Source: an uncultured Bacilli bacterium (GTDB lineage: Bacteria; Bacillota_I; Bacilli_A; RF39; UBA660). From it: a DNA stretch of 8,029 bases. The translations under genes and the position numbers were made by a program. Positions within the stretch are counted from its first letter, which is position 1. Every line of letters begins with the position of its first letter. The notes beneath the pieces are model-generated. The model made no database searches. It worked only from the letters and a program-made list of their open reading frames with translations, and was not told the origin of the DNA. Below, piece after piece: positions 1-6,040 of the stretch. The stretch is taken from assembly GCA_934098515.1 (NCBI GenBank), contig CAKOOK010000021.1:1-8029 (forward strand), read 5' to 3'.

Positions 1-683
1 TTATTTTCCTTTTTATCAAATGCTTCACTTACTGTTCCATCAAATTCTATCGTACCATTTTCTAAAAACAAAACTCTGCTTGCACACTTTTTAATAAAGT
101 TCATCTCGTGAGAAACTATAATCATCGTAATGCCACTACCAGCAAGTTCACTAATCATATTGAGTACCTCAGTAACCATTTCAGGATCTAATGCACTTGT
201 TGGTTCGTCAAACAAAATAATATCAGGTTCCATCATCAGTGTTCTCGCAATTGCTACTCTCTGTTTTTGCCCACCAGACAAACTATCTGGGTAAGAATCC
301 TTTTTATCGAATAAATGAATATTTCCAAGTAAATCAATCGCTTTAATCTTTGCTTCTTCTTTACCTAATTTACCTAACGTAACTGGCGCTAAGCACAAAT
401 TCTCTAAAACTGTCATATTTGGAAACAAATTAAATTGCTGAAATACCATACCAATCTTTTCTCTAACCTTAGTAATATTCCTCTTAGTAACTTCCTCACC
501 ATTAAATATTATCTTTCCAGAGTTTGGCTCCTCTAAATGATTAATACATCTTAAAAGTGTACTTTTCCCTGAACCAGATGGTCCGATAATTGAAACAATA
601 TCACCCTTATTAACCTTAAAAGATATCTTATTTAAAACCCTATTCCTTCCAAAACTTTTTACAATATTCTTAACTTCTAGCAT
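1..683 (-). CDS. Polar amino-acid ABC transporter, ATP-binding protein (3' end cut by window edge)
   Basis: This is the ATPase that powers uptake of an amino acid from the cytoplasmic face of the membrane. Translating leftwards from ATG 681-683 gives 227 residues without a stop; the family is usually about 240, so only the last dozen or so residues are missing. Visible motifs are Walker A GPSGSGKST (residues 34-42), a Q-loop in VFQQFNLFP, the ABC signature LSGGQKQRVAIART, Walker B ILFDEPTSALDP, and the switch histidine in SHEM. The short spacing and the TSALDP form match the GlnQ/HisP-type amino-acid importers. An AAGGAAG ribosome site lies 7 bases before the ATG. The start overlaps the end of the upstream permease gene by 14 bases, so the two are co-translated. 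Substrate identity cannot be read from this subunit. Confidence 0.95.
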   Translation of the reverse strand, partial: MLEVKNIVKSFGRNRVLNKISFKVNKGDIVSIIGPSGSGKSTLLRCINHLEEPNSGKIIFNGEEVTKRNITKVREKIGMVFQQFNLFPNMTVLENLCLAPVTLGKLGKEEAKIKAIDLLGNIHLFDKKDSYPDSLSGGQKQRVAIARTLMMEPDIILFDEPTSALDPEMVTEVLNMISELAGSGITMIIVSHEMNFIKKCASRVLFLENGTIEFDGTVSEAFDKKEN

Positions 684-1359
684 TACCTATCTTCCTTTCT
701 AATAAGTTTAAAAGCTTGCTTAAAAAATAAGTAAGCGCTAAATAAATAAGTGCTATTACAATAAGTGGAAAGAAATAATCATACGTTCTTGATGCAATAA
801 TATCACTAGCTTTAGTAAGCTCTAAAATACCAATATAAGCTCCTACACTAGTTTCCTTTAAAAGCGTAATAAACTCATTACCTAGTGCTGGAAGAATATT
901 CTTTATAGCTTGTGGCATAATAACAAGTCTCATAACTTTAGAGTAACTTAGTCCTAAAGCAAGTCCTGCCTCTAACTGACCCTTATCAATCGCATTAATT
1001 CCCGATCTAATAATCTCAGATACATATGCTCCAGAATTAATTCCAAAAGCAAGAATTCCTACAATCAAAATATTAACATCACTACTTTTAAAAATGACAT
1101 AATAAATAATCATTAACTGCAAAATAACTGGTGTTCCTCTTATAATCGTTACATAACTATTTGCAATAAAATTACTAATCTTACCCTTACCATTAACTTC
1201 ATAATTATTTCTAACAAGAGATACAATAATACCTAAAATAACTCCAATAATAACTGCAAAAAAAGCAATAATTAATGTATTACCTAATCCTTCTAAAATA
1301 TATTTATATCTGTCATCATAAACAAAAGTCTTATACAAATTATCACTTATCTTATCCAT
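670..1359 (-). CDS. Polar amino-acid ABC transporter permease
   Basis: This membrane subunit of the importer has 229 residues, normal for the HisM/GlnP-type family. A hydrophobic segment at about residues 28-49 is followed by a conserved IIRGTPVILQLMIIYYV region (72-88). The cytoplasmic EAA loop that docks on the ATPase is seen at about 130-160 (EAGLALGLSYSKVMR, then MPQAIKNILPALGNE), and a last membrane segment lies at about 195-215. It starts at ATG 1357-1359, whose A is also the last base of the upstream TAA stop (TAATG). A strong GGAGGA site sits 5 bases before it. It shares the operon with the binding protein and the ATPase. Probably a homodimer, since only one permease gene is visible, although a gene beyond the left edge cannot be excluded. 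Confidence 0.95.
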   Translation of the reverse strand: MDKISDNLYKTFVYDDRYKYILEGLGNTLIIAFFAVIIGVILGIIVSLVRNNYEVNGKGKISNFIANSYVTIIRGTPVILQLMIIYYVIFKSSDVNILIVGILAFGINSGAYVSEIIRSGINAIDKGQLEAGLALGLSYSKVMRLVIMPQAIKNILPALGNEFITLLKETSVGAYIGILELTKASDIIASRTYDYFFPLIVIALIYLALTYFLSKLLNLLERKIGNARS

Positions 1360-2075
1360 TATTCCTCCGTATGGTTAAGAACAAACTCATCTATTTTACC
1401 TTCACTCTTAAGTCTATCTATAACTTTATTAATAGCAAGAAGTAACTCCTTATTCCCCTTCTTAACAATCATTCCATAACTATCACTAGTTATCTCCTCA
1501 TCAAGAATAACTAATCCCTTATTATTTAAAACAATCTGCTTAGCAGGAAGCTCATCCATCACAATAGCATCAACTTTACTAGCCTTTAAATCTTCAGCAG
1601 CAGCTAAATACTTCTTTTGTCTTACAACACTAGCGTCCTTAAAATTCTCACTAACATAAGTATCACCTATACTACCTAACTGCACAGCAATCTTCTTATT
1701 TTTAATCTCACTAACACTTTTATAAGTATTTTCTCTAACTACCGCAACTTGTCTAGAAACAGAATAATCATTTGAAAAATCAACATTATCTGCTCTTTCA
1801 GGGCTATAACTAATCCCAGCTGCCCCAAAATCAGCCTTACCAGTCTTAACTTCATTAACAATTGAATCAAATGCTATATCTTTAATAACAAGTTTTTTGC
1901 CTAACTCTTTTGCTATCTCTTTAGCAATATCAACATCTACTCCAACAATCTCTCCATCTTTATAATACTCATAAGGCGCAAAGCCTGCCTCAGTAACCAT
2001 AACAAGTTCATCACTATCCTTAGAGCACCCACACACTAAAAATAACATCATCACAAATAATAATAACTTCTTCAT
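1359..2075 (-). CDS. Amino-acid ABC transporter substrate-binding lipoprotein (family 3)
   Basis: This extracellular, lipid-anchored receptor captures the amino acid and delivers it to the permease. The signal peptide MKKLLLFVMMLFLVCGC ends in a lipobox with Cys17 as the likely lipidated residue; a second cysteine at -2 is slightly unusual. The mature part is a bacterial extracellular solute-binding protein family 3: GFAPYEYYKDGEIVGVDVDI (31-50), then SPERADNVDFS, where Arg94 occupies the position that binds the ligand carboxylate in HisJ/GlnH-like proteins, then VDAIVMDELPA, where Asp174 fits the residue that binds the alpha-amino group. With both present, an ordinary alpha-amino acid is the likely ligand; which one is not decidable. 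It is first in the operon, with an AGGAGG site 5 bases before ATG 2073-2075. Confidence 0.94.
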   Translation of the reverse strand: MKKLLLFVMMLFLVCGCSKDSDELVMVTEAGFAPYEYYKDGEIVGVDVDIAKEIAKELGKKLVIKDIAFDSIVNEVKTGKADFGAAGISYSPERADNVDFSNDYSVSRQVAVVRENTYKSVSEIKNKKIAVQLGSIGDTYVSENFKDASVVRQKKYLAAAEDLKASKVDAIVMDELPAKQIVLNNKGLVILDEEITSDSYGMIVKKGNKELLLAINKVIDRLKSEGKIDEFVLNHTEE

Positions 2076-2097
2076 AAAAGCCTCCTACAATAACTTA

Positions 2098-2127
2098 ATT
2101 ATACCATTTAATAATTTATTTAATCAA
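2098..2127 (-). promoter_or_regulatory. SigA-type promoter of the amino-acid transporter operon
   Basis: Reading the minus strand, a perfect TATAAT (2098-2103) carries an extended TG motif (TGGTATAAT) and lies 18 bases after TTGATT (2122-2127). The predicted start of transcription is about 20-25 bases before the ribosome site of the binding-protein gene. The space to the divergent HIT gene is only 106 bases, and no riboswitch or T-box fold is apparent in it. Confidence 0.7.
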
Positions 2128-2134
2128 TAAAATA

Positions 2135-2163
2135 TATTAAAATATGCATCTTTATGTTATATT
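2135..2163 (+). promoter_or_regulatory. Possible promoter of the HIT gene
   Basis: An extended -10 (TGTTATATT, hexamer at 2158-2163) lies 17 bases after a poor -35 (TATTAA, 2135-2140). The expected start point would fall almost on the AGGTGA ribosome site at 2170-2175, giving a very short leader, so the real promoter could be another of the AT-rich hexamers just upstream. Weak evidence. Confidence 0.3.
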
Positions 2164-2181
2164 ATTTATAGGTGATTAATA

Positions 2182-2550
2182 ATGGATTGTTTATTTTGTA
2201 AAATAACAAGTGGCGAAATCCCATCAAAAACTATATACGAAAACGAACATGTAAAAGCAATAATGGATATTAATCCAACAAGCAATGGTCATATTCTAAT
2301 AATACCTAAAAAACATGTTACTGACTTTACTGAAATGGATAATGTTACTCTAGGTCATATTAATGATGCAGCCAAAATAGTTAAAGAAAAACTATATAAT
2401 GCACTTAATCCTGATGGCTTAGTCTTAGTCGTAAACTATGGTCTTACCCAAGAAGTAAAACATTATCATTTACATCTAATACCTGCATATAAAAAACATC
2501 AAGACCTAATAGATGTTGAAGAAATTTATAACAAAATAAAAACACATTAG
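2182..2550 (+). CDS. HIT-family (histidine triad) nucleotide-binding protein
   Basis: A small cytoplasmic protein of the HINT branch, enzymes that typically hydrolyse adenosine 5'-phosphoramidate-type substrates. Its 122 residues are short for bacterial HIT proteins, commonly about 110-145. It opens with CLFCKI; Cys3 and Cys6 with His45 and His94 would form the zinc site seen in part of the family. IPKKHV (41-46) is conserved. The histidine triad is HYHLHLIP (94-101), with His96 the expected nucleophile. The loop before the triad reads NYGLTQEVKH and is about two residues shorter than the usual NxGxxAGQxVxH. An AGGTGA ribosome site lies 6 bases before ATG. It is a single-gene unit, divergent from the amino-acid transporter and convergent with the Fic gene. 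It is the only clear plus-strand gene here. Confidence 0.93.
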   Translation: MDCLFCKITSGEIPSKTIYENEHVKAIMDINPTSNGHILIIPKKHVTDFTEMDNVTLGHINDAAKIVKEKLYNALNPDGLVLVVNYGLTQEVKHYHLHLIPAYKKHQDLIDVEEIYNKIKTH

Positions 2551-2574
2551 TTCTCATTACTAATGTGTTTTTAT
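2539..2574. terminator. Bidirectional Rho-independent terminator between HIT and fic
   Basis: A perfect 13-bp stem (2539-2551 with 2559-2571, core ACACATTAGT / ACTAATGTGT) closes a 7-base loop. T-rich sequence follows on the plus strand (2568-2577), and an A-rich run precedes it that acts as a T-run on the minus strand. The HIT stop TAG (2548-2550) lies inside the left arm and the fic stop (2571-2573) touches the right arm, so one hairpin serves both converging genes. A close copy occurs at 3691-3729. Confidence 0.88.
2541..2572 (+). repeat. Left copy of a 32-bp direct repeat flanking fic
   Basis: These 32 bases match 3696-3727 at 29 positions in the same orientation, including arms and loop length. 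The copy coincides with the HIT/fic terminator. See the finding on fic insertion. Confidence 0.75.
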
Positions 2575-3620
2575 TTTAACCACCTATACTCAGTAAATCT
2601 TCCTTTAGGTATTTTTTCGATTCTACCATCTTTTAATAATATGTTAAGTACTCTTTCTACAGTCGTTTCACTAATATCAGGACACTTTTCTAATATATAA
2701 GATTTTTTTATAGGAATATAACTCTCTTCGAATAAAAGAATAATCCTTTCAATCGCAGTTAATTTATTATTAGCAATATATTCTACTCTTGAAGAAAATT
2801 CTTTATAAGCATTTAAAATGATTCCTAAATAATACTGTGCAAAAAAACTATAATCATTTTCCTCATTTTGCCATCCTTTAGAACTTTTCTTAAGTACATC
2901 ATAATATGAATCTTTCGTTTTCTCAATTATTTTTTCTATACTAATATATTTTCCAACAATATAATTAGACTTATAAAGTAGTAATAAAGTTAGTAATCTA
3001 CTCATTCTACCATTTCCATCATTAAATGGATGTATTGAAACAAAATCAAAAATAAACAATACCATAAGTAGTAAAGGGTCAGTTCTCCCCATAGCAATTT
3101 CATTATTATAACTATTACACAACTCTTCAATAGCAATAGGAGTTTCTACTGCATTCAAAGGAACAAACCTTGTAACCTTAGTTCCATCATTTAATGTTTC
3201 TTCAATATAATTTTGACTAGTTTTGTATTTTCCCCCAATACCTACTCCACTATATTTATATAAATCTCTATGTAACTGAAGTATTGTATTACTATTAATA
3301 TTTATATAATTATAATTTTCATGAATTAATTCTAAAACATCACGATATCCAGCTATTTCTTCTTCATTTCTATTTTTAGGTGCAACTTTTTCATTCACTA
3401 ATTCTTTAATTCTTTTATCAGTTGTATATATTCCCTCTATTTTATTTGATGAAGAAACACTTTGAACTCTAGCTATAGACAATAAACTCGATAAAACATC
3501 TGGCTTAGCTTCAATATATAAATCCTGTTTACCTTTATATTCATGAATTTCTGTTAATAAATTTATCACACTTGGAGTTAAAATTTGCTCTGCTTCTTTA
3601 TTTAAATCAAATTTTCTCAT
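2571..3620 (-). CDS. Fic family protein (AMPylase-like) with C-terminal winged helix
   Basis: Fic proteins transfer AMP (sometimes other groups) from a nucleotide to a hydroxyl side chain of a target protein, or remove it. The catalytic motif is complete: HPFNDGNGRMSR (197-208, counted from ATG 3618-3620), with His197 as the base and Asn203/Arg205/Arg208 for phosphate binding. An upstream SNKIEG (58-63) fits the (S/T)xxxE(G/N) auto-inhibitory helix of class II Fic proteins, Glu62 being the blocking residue, so it is probably self-restrained and needs no separate antitoxin. The flap region reads GGKYKTSQNYI. Residues about 288-349 look like a winged helix-turn-helix (SETTVERVLNILLKDGRIEK). The reading frame is open from GTG 3629, but the AAAGGG/GGTGA ribosome site is correctly spaced only for ATG 3618-3620, giving 349 residues. 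Monocistronic, with an operator-like array over its promoter. Lysine codons are mostly AAA, unlike recX on the same strand. The protein target is unknown. Confidence 0.93.
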   Translation of the reverse strand: MRKFDLNKEAEQILTPSVINLLTEIHEYKGKQDLYIEAKPDVLSSLLSIARVQSVSSSNKIEGIYTTDKRIKELVNEKVAPKNRNEEEIAGYRDVLELIHENYNYININSNTILQLHRDLYKYSGVGIGGKYKTSQNYIEETLNDGTKVTRFVPLNAVETPIAIEELCNSYNNEIAMGRTDPLLLMVLFIFDFVSIHPFNDGNGRMSRLLTLLLLYKSNYIVGKYISIEKIIEKTKDSYYDVLKKSSKGWQNEENDYSFFAQYYLGIILNAYKEFSSRVEYIANNKLTAIERIILLFEESYIPIKKSYILEKCPDISETTVERVLNILLKDGRIEKIPKGRFTEYRWLK

Positions 3621-3691
3621 CTGCATCACCCTTTCTTTTTCTGCACCATTTTACCATATAGTGATGCAGAAAGCAATACTTATGATGCAGA
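3620..3691. promoter_or_regulatory. Four-site symmetric operator-like array over the fic promoter
   Basis: On the plus strand there are TCTGCATCA (3620-3628) and TCTGCACCA (3640-3648), then their reverse complement TGATGCAGA twice (3662-3670 and 3683-3691). The starts are 20, 22 and 21 bases apart, about two helical turns each. The two outer and the two inner copies are both centred at about 3655, next to the -10 box (3648-3653). The outer left site (extended TCTGCATCAC, 3620-3629) and inner right site (GTGATGCAGA, 3661-3670) are perfect 10-bp inverted repeats. The leftmost site overlaps the ribosome site and start codon. Repression by the winged helix of the Fic protein itself is the simplest reading, but that is inference. 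Confidence 0.65.
3648..3676 (-). promoter_or_regulatory. Promoter of fic
   Basis: On the minus strand, TTGCTT (3671-3676) and TAAAAT (3648-3653) are separated by exactly 17 bases. Transcription would begin near 3641, giving a leader of about 20 bases that contains the AAAGGGTGA ribosome site. The promoter sits in the middle of the half-site array described separately. Confidence 0.6.
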
Positions 3692-3729
3692 AAAAAACAC
3701 ATTAGTTCATATTACTACTGTGTTTTTTT
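3691..3729 (-). terminator. Terminator of the trmB-recX operon
   Basis: A 16-bp stem with one mismatch (3691-3706 with 3714-3729) has a 7-base loop. Read on the minus strand it ends in a run of seven T (3691-3697). The stop codon of the last gene (3702-3704) lies within it. It is a near-duplicate of the terminator at 2539-2574. Confidence 0.85.
3696..3727 (+). repeat. Right copy of the 32-bp direct repeat flanking fic
   Basis: It differs from 2541-2572 at only 3 of 32 positions. One difference (A to C at 3718) introduces the single mismatch in this copy's hairpin, so the left copy looks closer to the original form. Confidence 0.75.
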
Positions 3730-3986
3730 AAATACTTATTAAACTCATTCTTCTTAAACTTACTCATCTTAATCCCAAATATTATACAAAATATAAACAA
3801 AAAGGCATCCATTAAATAAGCATAATACTTAACATCCTTAACTATATCAAATATAGTCGCAATAATTGAGTACACTACCCCAATAAAGCATAATAAATAA
3901 ATTCGATGTGCCTTAAAATAAATAAATGACGCTTCCTTATCATTTTCAAACTCTTTAAATAACTTCTTCTTTTCTTCCTTACTCAT
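3702..3986 (-). CDS. Small two-helix membrane protein of unknown function
   Basis: I do not recognise a family for this 94-residue protein. It starts with a charged stretch (MSKEEKKKLFKEFENDKEAS), followed by two hydrophobic segments at about residues 29-49 and 55-73, and ends with a lysine-rich tail (KFKKNEFNKYLKKH). Both ends are therefore probably cytoplasmic. The start overlaps the recX stop by 8 bases (ATGAGTAA), with a GGAGAGG site upstream. This tight coupling and lysine codons that include AAG, as in recX, support a real gene native to the operon. It is the last gene, with its stop inside the terminator hairpin. A function linked to recX cannot be inferred from position alone. Confidence 0.78.
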   Translation of the reverse strand: MSKEEKKKLFKEFENDKEASFIYFKAHRIYLLCFIGVVYSIIATIFDIVKDVKYYAYLMDAFLFIFCIIFGIKMSKFKKNEFNKYLKKHSSNMN

Positions 3987-4728
3987 CTATTACCTCTCCA
4001 ATCTTATCTAAACTATACCCCTTCTGATAAAGCTTCCCCTTAATAAAATATTTAAGTTTATCTCCAGAATACTTCTTAGAATACTTTCTCATTAACATAT
4101 TATAATCTTTCTCTAAATTACCGTCATCACTAACATGAACACCCATTAAATACTCACTAAACACCTCTTTAGGATAACCTAAATTAACTAAATAATTACT
4201 AGTATGCATCCTAAAATTACTCGCACTAAGCTTATTACTTTTAAGTTTCTTATCAATAAGTTTGATCGCCTTACTTTCAAAATCCATATCCAGAAAAGGC
4301 TTAACCTCATCATCACTAAAACCTAAAGCATTTAAACTCTTCATTATCTTAACTGGTCCATTATTACTAAAATTAAAAGCATCTGCAACATAACTCTTAA
4401 TATATAATTCTCTATTTAGATAACCACTCTTTTTTAATCTATCTATTGTCTTATCACAAACTTCTTTACTTATACACTTCTTATCTAAATACTTCCTAAG
4501 TTCTACTTCACTACGCATCTTAGTATTTAAATACTTAATACACGTATAATAAGCATCTAGTGAGTCATTATAACTAGTTACTTCCATAAAAAACTTATCA
4601 TCAAATCTCTTATTAACAAGCAAATTATACTTAACTATAACATCATCATAAAGCTTAAATGATAGTCCATTATCAAGAACTATCTCATACAAATTACCCC
4701 TTAGCTTCTTAAACTTAACTATCTCCAT
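3979..4728 (-). CDS. recX: RecX, regulatory protein of RecA
   Basis: RecX binds RecA filaments and modulates recombination and the SOS response. The product has 249 residues from ATG 4726-4728. It has the extended N-terminal part typical of Firmicutes (VKFKKLRGNLYEIVLDNG, residues 4-21) followed by three-helix RecX modules: CIKYLNTKMRSEVELRKYL with KSGYLNRELYIKSYV (about 63-114), a middle module around GPVKIMKSLNALGFSDDEV, and a final one around KLKYFIKGKLYQKGYSLDKI. The open frame extends to GTG 4732-4734, but the AGAGGTG ribosome site would touch that codon, so ATG 4728 is preferred. The start overlaps the pentapeptide gene by 14 bases and the stop overlaps the next gene by 8. Twelve of twelve lysines in the first 84 codons are AAG. 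No SOS box was recognised upstream. Confidence 0.88.
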   Translation of the reverse strand: MEIVKFKKLRGNLYEIVLDNGLSFKLYDDVIVKYNLLVNKRFDDKFFMEVTSYNDSLDAYYTCIKYLNTKMRSEVELRKYLDKKCISKEVCDKTIDRLKKSGYLNRELYIKSYVADAFNFSNNGPVKIMKSLNALGFSDDEVKPFLDMDFESKAIKLIDKKLKSNKLSASNFRMHTSNYLVNLGYPKEVFSEYLMGVHVSDDGNLEKDYNMLMRKYSKKYSGDKLKYFIKGKLYQKGYSLDKIGEVIDE

Positions 4729-5350
4729 ACCCACCTCTTACACTTACTCCAAAAAAACTAATTAAATCTGCTGCTTGAAAAGTATTTATAATAACTCCTC
4801 TTAAAAATGATGCATCAATTATAATCCCATCAAGAGTACTATTTGATAAATCTAAATCATCGTGACTTACCTTATAAAACATCACATTAGTTAAATTAGC
4901 TTTATCAAAATAAACATTCTTCATCTCGCTTTCACTAAAATAACCATAACTTAAATTAGCCTCTTCAAATAAAACATTACTTAATCGAGCACCACTAAAA
5001 TTAATATAATCTCCTTTCACCAAAGAAAACTTTACATCTTTTAATACTGCTCCAATAAAACTAGTTCCAACCATCTTAGAATTTATAAACTCACATCTAG
5101 TAATAAACATCTTATCAAAACACTTATTAGATAGATCACAATTATCAAGCCTACAATCAGTAAGTGATACATCTTCTAAATTAACATAACTAAAATCAAT
5201 TCTATTAAATACACAACCATCAAAAACAGCATCTTTTACTTCACCAAACGGAAATTTCTCAAAATAAGTATCACAAAACTCCATGCCTTCTGGCATTTCC
5301 TTAAATAGTTCTTTTTTTATTTTAGGCTCTTTAATCTTCATACTTAGCAT
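4715..5350 (-). CDS. Pentapeptide-repeat protein
   Basis: Residues about 41-186 are imperfect five-residue repeats of the A(D/N)LxX type (for example VNLED, CDLSN, ANLSY, ANLTN, LDLSN), predicted to fold as a right-handed square beta-helix. The C-terminal RGVIINTFQAADLISFFGV resembles the capping helix found in many Firmicutes pentapeptide proteins. The biochemical role of this subgroup is unknown; some relatives (Qnr, MfpA) protect DNA gyrase, but nothing in the sequence singles that out. Start choice is uncertain: ATG 5348-5350 and ATG 5339-5341 (giving MKIKEPKIKKELF) both lie inside the end of trmB, and neither has a good ribosome site, so translation is probably coupled to trmB. Length is 211 or 208 residues. 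Confidence 0.88.
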   Translation of the reverse strand: MLSMKIKEPKIKKELFKEMPEGMEFCDTYFEKFPFGEVKDAVFDGCVFNRIDFSYVNLEDVSLTDCRLDNCDLSNKCFDKMFITRCEFINSKMVGTSFIGAVLKDVKFSLVKGDYINFSGARLSNVLFEEANLSYGYFSESEMKNVYFDKANLTNVMFYKVSHDDLDLSNSTLDGIIIDASFLRGVIINTFQAADLISFFGVSVRGGYGDS

Positions 5351-5969
5351 CTACATAATAAATAGGTCTGCCCTCTTTAAAATACTGTTTCTCATAATTA
5401 GTCATAACATTCTCAATAGGTTTCTCATCATGATGCAAATCCAAACTAACCCTATTAAAAGAATACCAATACTGACTAAGAGTCTCTAAAGAATAAGCAA
5501 AGAAACCCTTATTATCCGTCTTTAGAATAACATGCTTATGCTTCTTAAATATCTTATCATAAAGCCTTAAAAAGATAGGATGCGTAAATCTTCTCTTCTC
5601 ATCACCCTTCTTAGGCCATGGGTCACAAAACGTTAAATAAATAGTATCAATCTCTTTACCAAATATATTATCTATCTCTTTAGCATCCGCATTAATTAAC
5701 TTTAAATTATTAAGTTTCTTTCCCTCTAACTTATTAACCGCATTAACCATCTGAGAATCTACTACCTCTAACCCAATAAAATTAATATTAGGATAACTTA
5801 TCGCCATATCAATAATAAAGTCGCCTCTACCCATTCCAAGCTCTAAACAAATTGGATGATTATTACCAAAAACTTCACTCCAACGTTTCTTATTTTTATA
5901 TGGATCATTTACTACATAAGGACAATTCTTAACTATTCTATTAGCATCCTTTATAACTTTATACTGCAT
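5331..5969 (-). CDS. trmB: tRNA (guanine-N7-)-methyltransferase TrmB
   Basis: TrmB uses S-adenosylmethionine to methylate G46 of tRNAs. The 212-residue product matches the usual length of about 210-215. Motifs in order are the SAM-binding ELGMGRGDF (43-51), INADAKEID (92-100), the catalytic FCDPWPKKGDEKRR (114-127; most homologues have a similar DPWPKKRHxKRR), TDN (151-153), and the C-terminal TNYEKQYFKEGRPIYYV (190-206). The frame is open to ATG 5982-5984, but that codon sits almost at the predicted transcription start and lacks a ribosome site, whereas AGGAG lies 7 bases before ATG 5967-5969. It is the first gene of an overlapping operon with the pentapeptide protein, recX and a small membrane protein. 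Its end overlaps the next gene by up to 20 bases. Confidence 0.95.
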   Translation of the reverse strand: MQYKVIKDANRIVKNCPYVVNDPYKNKKRWSEVFGNNHPICLELGMGRGDFIIDMAISYPNINFIGLEVVDSQMVNAVNKLEGKKLNNLKLINADAKEIDNIFGKEIDTIYLTFCDPWPKKGDEKRRFTHPIFLRLYDKIFKKHKHVILKTDNKGFFAYSLETLSQYWYSFNRVSLDLHHDEKPIENVMTNYEKQYFKEGRPIYYVDAKYED

Positions 5970-5989
5970 TATCTCACTCCTCATCCAAA

Positions 5990-6018
5990 ATTATAACACA
6001 TCATAACTGATTTCAAAA
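5990..6018 (-). promoter_or_regulatory. Promoter of the trmB operon
   Basis: On the minus strand a perfect TATAAT (5990-5995) carries an extended TG (TGTTATAAT). The -35 is weak: TTTTGA (6013-6018) at 17 bases or TTGAAA (6011-6016) at 15 bases. Transcription would begin at about 5983, which supports the downstream ATG of trmB. The -35 overlaps the T-run of the preceding lipoprotein gene's terminator. Confidence 0.6.
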
Positions 6019-6040
6019 GAAAAAGACTCATTAAAAGTCT
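6015..6040 (-). terminator. Terminator of the small lipoprotein gene
   Basis: On the minus strand a short stem (AGACT at 6036-6040 with AGTCT at 6024-6028, plus a possible T-G pair) closes a loop of about 7 bases. TTTTTCTTTT follows. It directly follows the stop TAG at 6039-6041. The stem is short, so termination may be partial and some transcripts could continue into trmB. Confidence 0.6.

Noticed and set aside
2076..2181. Riboswitch or T-box before the amino-acid transporter operon
   Set aside because: Only 106 bases separate the divergent genes, the predicted leader is about 20-25 bases, and there is no hairpin plus terminator arrangement.
4715..5350. Quinolone-resistance (Qnr-like) protein
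   Set aside because: It has pentapeptide repeats, but the loops and dimer features that define Qnr are not evident, and the C-terminal cap resembles the general Firmicutes family.
5283..5489. 68-codon open frame on the plus strand
   Set aside because: It lies opposite trmB and the pentapeptide gene, both well supported by family motifs. It is a shadow with no ribosome site or recognisable protein.
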